A stretch of DNA of 23,912 bases, from positions 1 to 23,912 of the forward strand of contig DAOTTX010000046.1 in NCBI GenBank assembly GCA_034437515.1, read 5' to 3'. Below the pieces are notes generated by a model. It did no database searches and was not told the DNA's origin. It saw nothing but the letters and a program-made list of their open reading frames with translations. Source of the stretch: DAOTTX01 sp034437515 (GTDB lineage Bacteria; Chloroflexota; Anaerolineae; Aggregatilineales; Phototrophicaceae). This document shows positions 21,726-23,912 of this stretch, piece after piece. Made by a program: the position numbers and the translations under genes. How positions within the stretch are numbered: the stretch's first letter is position 1; every line of letters begins with the position of its first letter.

Positions 21726-23693
21726 TCACATTTCGAGGTAGTCTCGACGTACAAAATCGGTCGGACTGATGCCGAGAATTTCGAGCATCCGTGAGATGCC
21801 ATCCGCTTTGTGTTCTGCGTCGGAAAGCGACCAGGTTCGTGCTTTGATTTCGATAAACTTCTCTGGCAGGTCGGGTTCCATCACTTCGTCGATGTTGATG
21901 TAGTAGAGCACCCCCTGGTAGTGAATGCGCCAACGTTTGCGCTCTTTCTGAAGCTCACGGGTGATCGGTGCCTGGAAGTATTCCTGATAGAAGCGCAGCG
22001 GGCGGTCTGCCGGGGCGATGAAGCGCGAGTGTGACAGCAAAATCGAAGAATTGAACTCACGTTCTTTGGTCGGCATGGTGTAGGTCAGCCGAGCGCGTAC
22101 TTCGCCGATTTCGCCGTCTTTGTCTAACTTATCATCCTCACGGTAACGCACCCGTCCCATCTCTTCGTCCTCGAAGATGAAGTAGGTGTCGTATTGGCGA
22201 TACCGCACCTCACGCAAGAATTCGACGTCGTGATGGTTCAGCAGTTGCTCGATCATGATGTTTTCGGGCAAACGTGCTTTGACCTGTACCTCAAAACTTT
22301 CTGAGCGTTCCAGACCGCCGACGGCGAGTAACTTGCTCAATACATCGCCTTCATGGGCGATCAGGAACTCGTCAACCTGTTCGGCATATTTTCTCGCTTC
22401 ATCGAGTACAGAATCAATGTCGATAGTCAGCAACTCACGGTCACGCATCAACCACTGCCCATGACACATCGTATGCACCACATCGGTGCTTTTGGTCGCA
22501 TAGACCAACTGCGAATAGATCGTATCATCATTGCGACGGAACTGCGGCAGGTTGTGGATAGTGTTGGCTTCTACCACGATCAGATCTGCAAGTTTTCCCG
22601 GTTCCAGGCTGCCGGTCACGTCGTCGATGAACAACGCCTTTGCACCTAACCTTGTCGCCATCAGCAGAGCTTGTTTTGCCGGTAGCACGGTCGGGTCACT
22701 GGCGGCGGTCTTCGCCAGGATCGCTGCTAACCGGATTTCCTCGAACATATCCAGGTCGTTGTTGCTGGCGGGGCCATCGGTGCCGATGCCGACCGTAAGA
22801 CGGTTTTCCAGCATTTCCGTCACCGGGGCGATGCCGCTGGCGAGCTTGAGGTTGCTGGTGGGGTTGTGGGCGACGGTGGTATCATGCTCATAGAGCGTCT
22901 GCATATCACCCTTGTTGATGTGGACACAATGCGCGGCGAGGACCTTCGCGTTGAGCAACCCGCTGGAGCGCACCCAGGGCACCACGCGCATTTCGTAGTT
23001 GTCGAAGCTGTCTTCTTCTTCCTGCTGTGTCTCCGAGATGTGGATGAGCACCGGCACGTCATACTGCATGGCAAGTTGTGCGGATTGTTTCAACAATTCT
23101 TTAGTGCTAGAGTAAGGCGCATGTGGTGCAACCGCCGGAGTAATCAGCGGATGGTCTTGCCAGGTGTCGATGAACTGCCGGGCGTATTCCAGGCTTTCCT
23201 CGTAGCTTTCCGCATCTGGTGCGGGGAACTTCAGGATCGTCTGACCGAGGACGCCACGCATCCCGGCTTTAGCGGTTTCGTCGGCGATGTCGGCTTCGTA
23301 GTAGTACATATCCGCAAACGCGGTGATGCCACTGCGGATCATCTCTGCACAGCCCAGGCGTGTACCCAGACGGCAGAATTCCGGGCTGACGAACTCGCGT
23401 TCCGTCGGCATGATATAGCCCATCAACCACACGTCGAGACGCAGGTCATCGGCGAGGCCGCGCAGCAACGTCATCGGGACGTGGGTGTGCGCGTTGACAA
23501 GACCGGGTAGGATATAGTGCCCGGTGCAGTCGATAAGTGCATCGGCGGTGTAGTCGGCGGTGATCTCTTGTGTTGTGCCAACGGCGATGATCTTCTCATT
23601 TTGGATGGCGACTGCACCATCCAGAAAGACCTCGAACTGTTCGTTCATGGTTATGACAGTGCCGTTGGTTAAAATTGTATCTACCTTCGCCAA
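21726..23693 (-). CDS. MTA/SAH deaminase fused to a CYTH-like domain
   Basis: From TTG 23693 this is a 655-residue protein. Residues 1-460 are an amidohydrolase of the 5'-methylthioadenosine/S-adenosylhomocysteine deaminase group: metal ligands H69-x-H71 in NAHTHVPMTLLRGLADDL, H218 (HISE), H255 (AHCVH) and D306 (GTDGPASNNDLDMFEE), plus PHAPYS. It probably deaminates MTA, SAH or 5'-deoxyadenosine. Residues about 466-655 form an additional domain with E468-x-Q-x-K472-x-R474 at its first strand, GRVRYREDD, KRWRIHYQG and FIEIKARTW, the alternating charged-strand pattern of CYTH (adenylyl cyclase IV/triphosphatase) tunnels. Usual MtaD proteins are about 430 residues, so this is a C-terminal extension. 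Two substrates or a regulatory nucleotide-binding role are possible. A frame starting at 23720 is less likely because GGAGG lies at 23701-23705. Confidence 0.85.
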   Translation of the reverse strand: MAKVDTILTNGTVITMNEQFEVFLDGAVAIQNEKIIAVGTTQEITADYTADALIDCTGHYILPGLVNAHTHVPMTLLRGLADDLRLDVWLMGYIMPTEREFVSPEFCRLGTRLGCAEMIRSGITAFADMYYYEADIADETAKAGMRGVLGQTILKFPAPDAESYEESLEYARQFIDTWQDHPLITPAVAPHAPYSSTKELLKQSAQLAMQYDVPVLIHISETQQEEEDSFDNYEMRVVPWVRSSGLLNAKVLAAHCVHINKGDMQTLYEHDTTVAHNPTSNLKLASGIAPVTEMLENRLTVGIGTDGPASNNDLDMFEEIRLAAILAKTAASDPTVLPAKQALLMATRLGAKALFIDDVTGSLEPGKLADLIVVEANTIHNLPQFRRNDDTIYSQLVYATKSTDVVHTMCHGQWLMRDRELLTIDIDSVLDEARKYAEQVDEFLIAHEGDVLSKLLAVGGLERSESFEVQVKARLPENIMIEQLLNHHDVEFLREVRYRQYDTYFIFEDEEMGRVRYREDDKLDKDGEIGEVRARLTYTMPTKEREFNSSILLSHSRFIAPADRPLRFYQEYFQAPITRELQKERKRWRIHYQGVLYYINIDEVMEPDLPEKFIEIKARTWSLSDAEHKADGISRMLEILGISPTDFVRRDYLEM

Positions 23694-23705
23694 TGGTTGA
23701 CCTCC
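23691..23705 (-). promoter_or_regulatory. Ribosome binding site fixing a TTG start
   Basis: GGAGG (23701-23705 on the - strand) lies 7 nt before TTG 23693, which opens with the codons for M-A-K-V-D. The in-frame ATG at 23720 is upstream of this site and would code through it. Confidence 0.75.
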
Positions 23706-23733
23706 ATTCACTGCGTGCATAAAATTGGCGATG

Positions 23734-23761
23734 ATTATACACCCCGTATAGACTTTGTGCA
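23734..23761 (-). promoter_or_regulatory. Sigma70-like promoter of the deaminase gene
   Basis: A perfect TATAAT (23734-23739 on the - strand) is preceded 16 bp upstream by TGCACA (23756-23761), which matches 4 of 6 consensus -35 positions. Transcription would begin about 33 nt before TTG 23693, leaving room for its GGAGG site. Confidence 0.55.
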
Positions 23762-23854
23762 GAATGTTTAATGATGATTTAAAACGAGGGAGAGGTGCGT
23801 GCTAAGTAACCACAAGCATATTCGCTGATAAAAAACTTAACTGCATGCGATACA

Positions 23855-23874
23855 GTAAACGTAGGACAGTTTAC
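23855..23874. promoter_or_regulatory. GTAAAC/GTTTAC inverted repeat near the right edge
   Basis: GTAAAC (23855-23860) and GTTTAC (23869-23874) form a 6-bp inverted repeat with an 8-nt spacer immediately before AAAGGAGAA (23877-23885), a strong ribosome binding site on the + strand. It could be an operator for the gene running off the window. Confidence 0.35.
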
Positions 23875-23891
23875 CGAAAGGAGAATTTGCT

Positions 23892-23912
23892 ATTCCGAAA
23901 ATGCGCTATGTC
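23892..23912 (+). CDS. Possible 5' end of a gene cut by the window edge
   Basis: AAAGGAGAA (23877-23885) is followed 8 nt after its GGAG by ATT 23892, then CCG AAA ATG CGC TAT GTC. If ATT is the start, as in the rare AUU-initiated genes, the product begins (M)PKMRYV. The ATG at 23901 is 17 nt from the site, too far for efficient use. Only seven codons are visible, so neither identity nor start can be settled. Confidence 0.3.

Overview
The window reads as a chromosomal stretch of a free-living heterotrophic bacterium of moderately high GC. Protein flavour suggests Chloroflexota (Anaerolineae-like): strings of cobalamin-type radical SAM enzymes, a bacterial SUV3-like helicase, ATP-type PEP carboxykinase beside the glyoxylate shunt, and an antitoxin/RelE pair of a kind also common in cyanobacteria. 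This placement is inferred from protein resemblance only and is moderate to weak. No rRNA, tRNA, CRISPR array or insertion sequence was seen.

Layout. (1) 118-679, + strand: an antitoxin gene and a RelE/ParE-type toxin gene that carries a one-base frameshift. (2) 688-10996, - strand: eight tightly packed genes read from 10996 down to 688. In order they are an O-antigen ligase/polymerase-like membrane protein, a nucleotidyltransferase-like domain fused to a B12-type radical SAM enzyme, a second B12-type radical SAM enzyme, two SAM-dependent methyltransferases, a third B12-type radical SAM enzyme, a SPASM-type radical SAM enzyme, and a Wzx-like flippase. Junctions are 35, 0, -4, -4, 6, 2 and -4 bp, so this is almost certainly one operon. 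Membrane export and ligation proteins at its ends with methyl-transfer/radical chemistry between suggest that it builds and exports an unusual envelope glycan, lipid or lipid-linked metabolite. It is the best candidate here for an undescribed system.

(3) 11066-16612, + strand: a cytosolic dipeptidyl-peptidase-IV-type S9 peptidase, a small HNH endonuclease and a 946-residue SUV3-like SF2 helicase carrying an excisionase-like helix-turn-helix and a C-terminal zinc knuckle. (4) 16613-17028: a 416-bp AT-richer regulatory stretch with a hairpin, a duplicated 10-mer, a 28-codon ORF with a good ribosome binding site, and a cluster of GCACC/GGTG boxes next to aceB. (5) 17029-21660, + strand: malate synthase A, isocitrate lyase and ATP-type PEP carboxykinase in one probable operon, a complete route from acetyl-CoA via the glyoxylate shunt to gluconeogenesis. 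(6) 21693-23693 region, - strand: an MTA/SAH deaminase (MtaD-like) fused to a C-terminal CYTH-like domain, convergent with pckA across a perfect 15-bp hairpin. The right edge holds a promoter region and perhaps the first codons of another + strand gene.

Several starts were reassigned from ribosome-binding-site placement and GTGA/ATGA stop-start overlaps: GTG 1878, ATG 5050, GTG 5808, TTG 13772, ATG 17029, ATG 20074 and TTG 23693.
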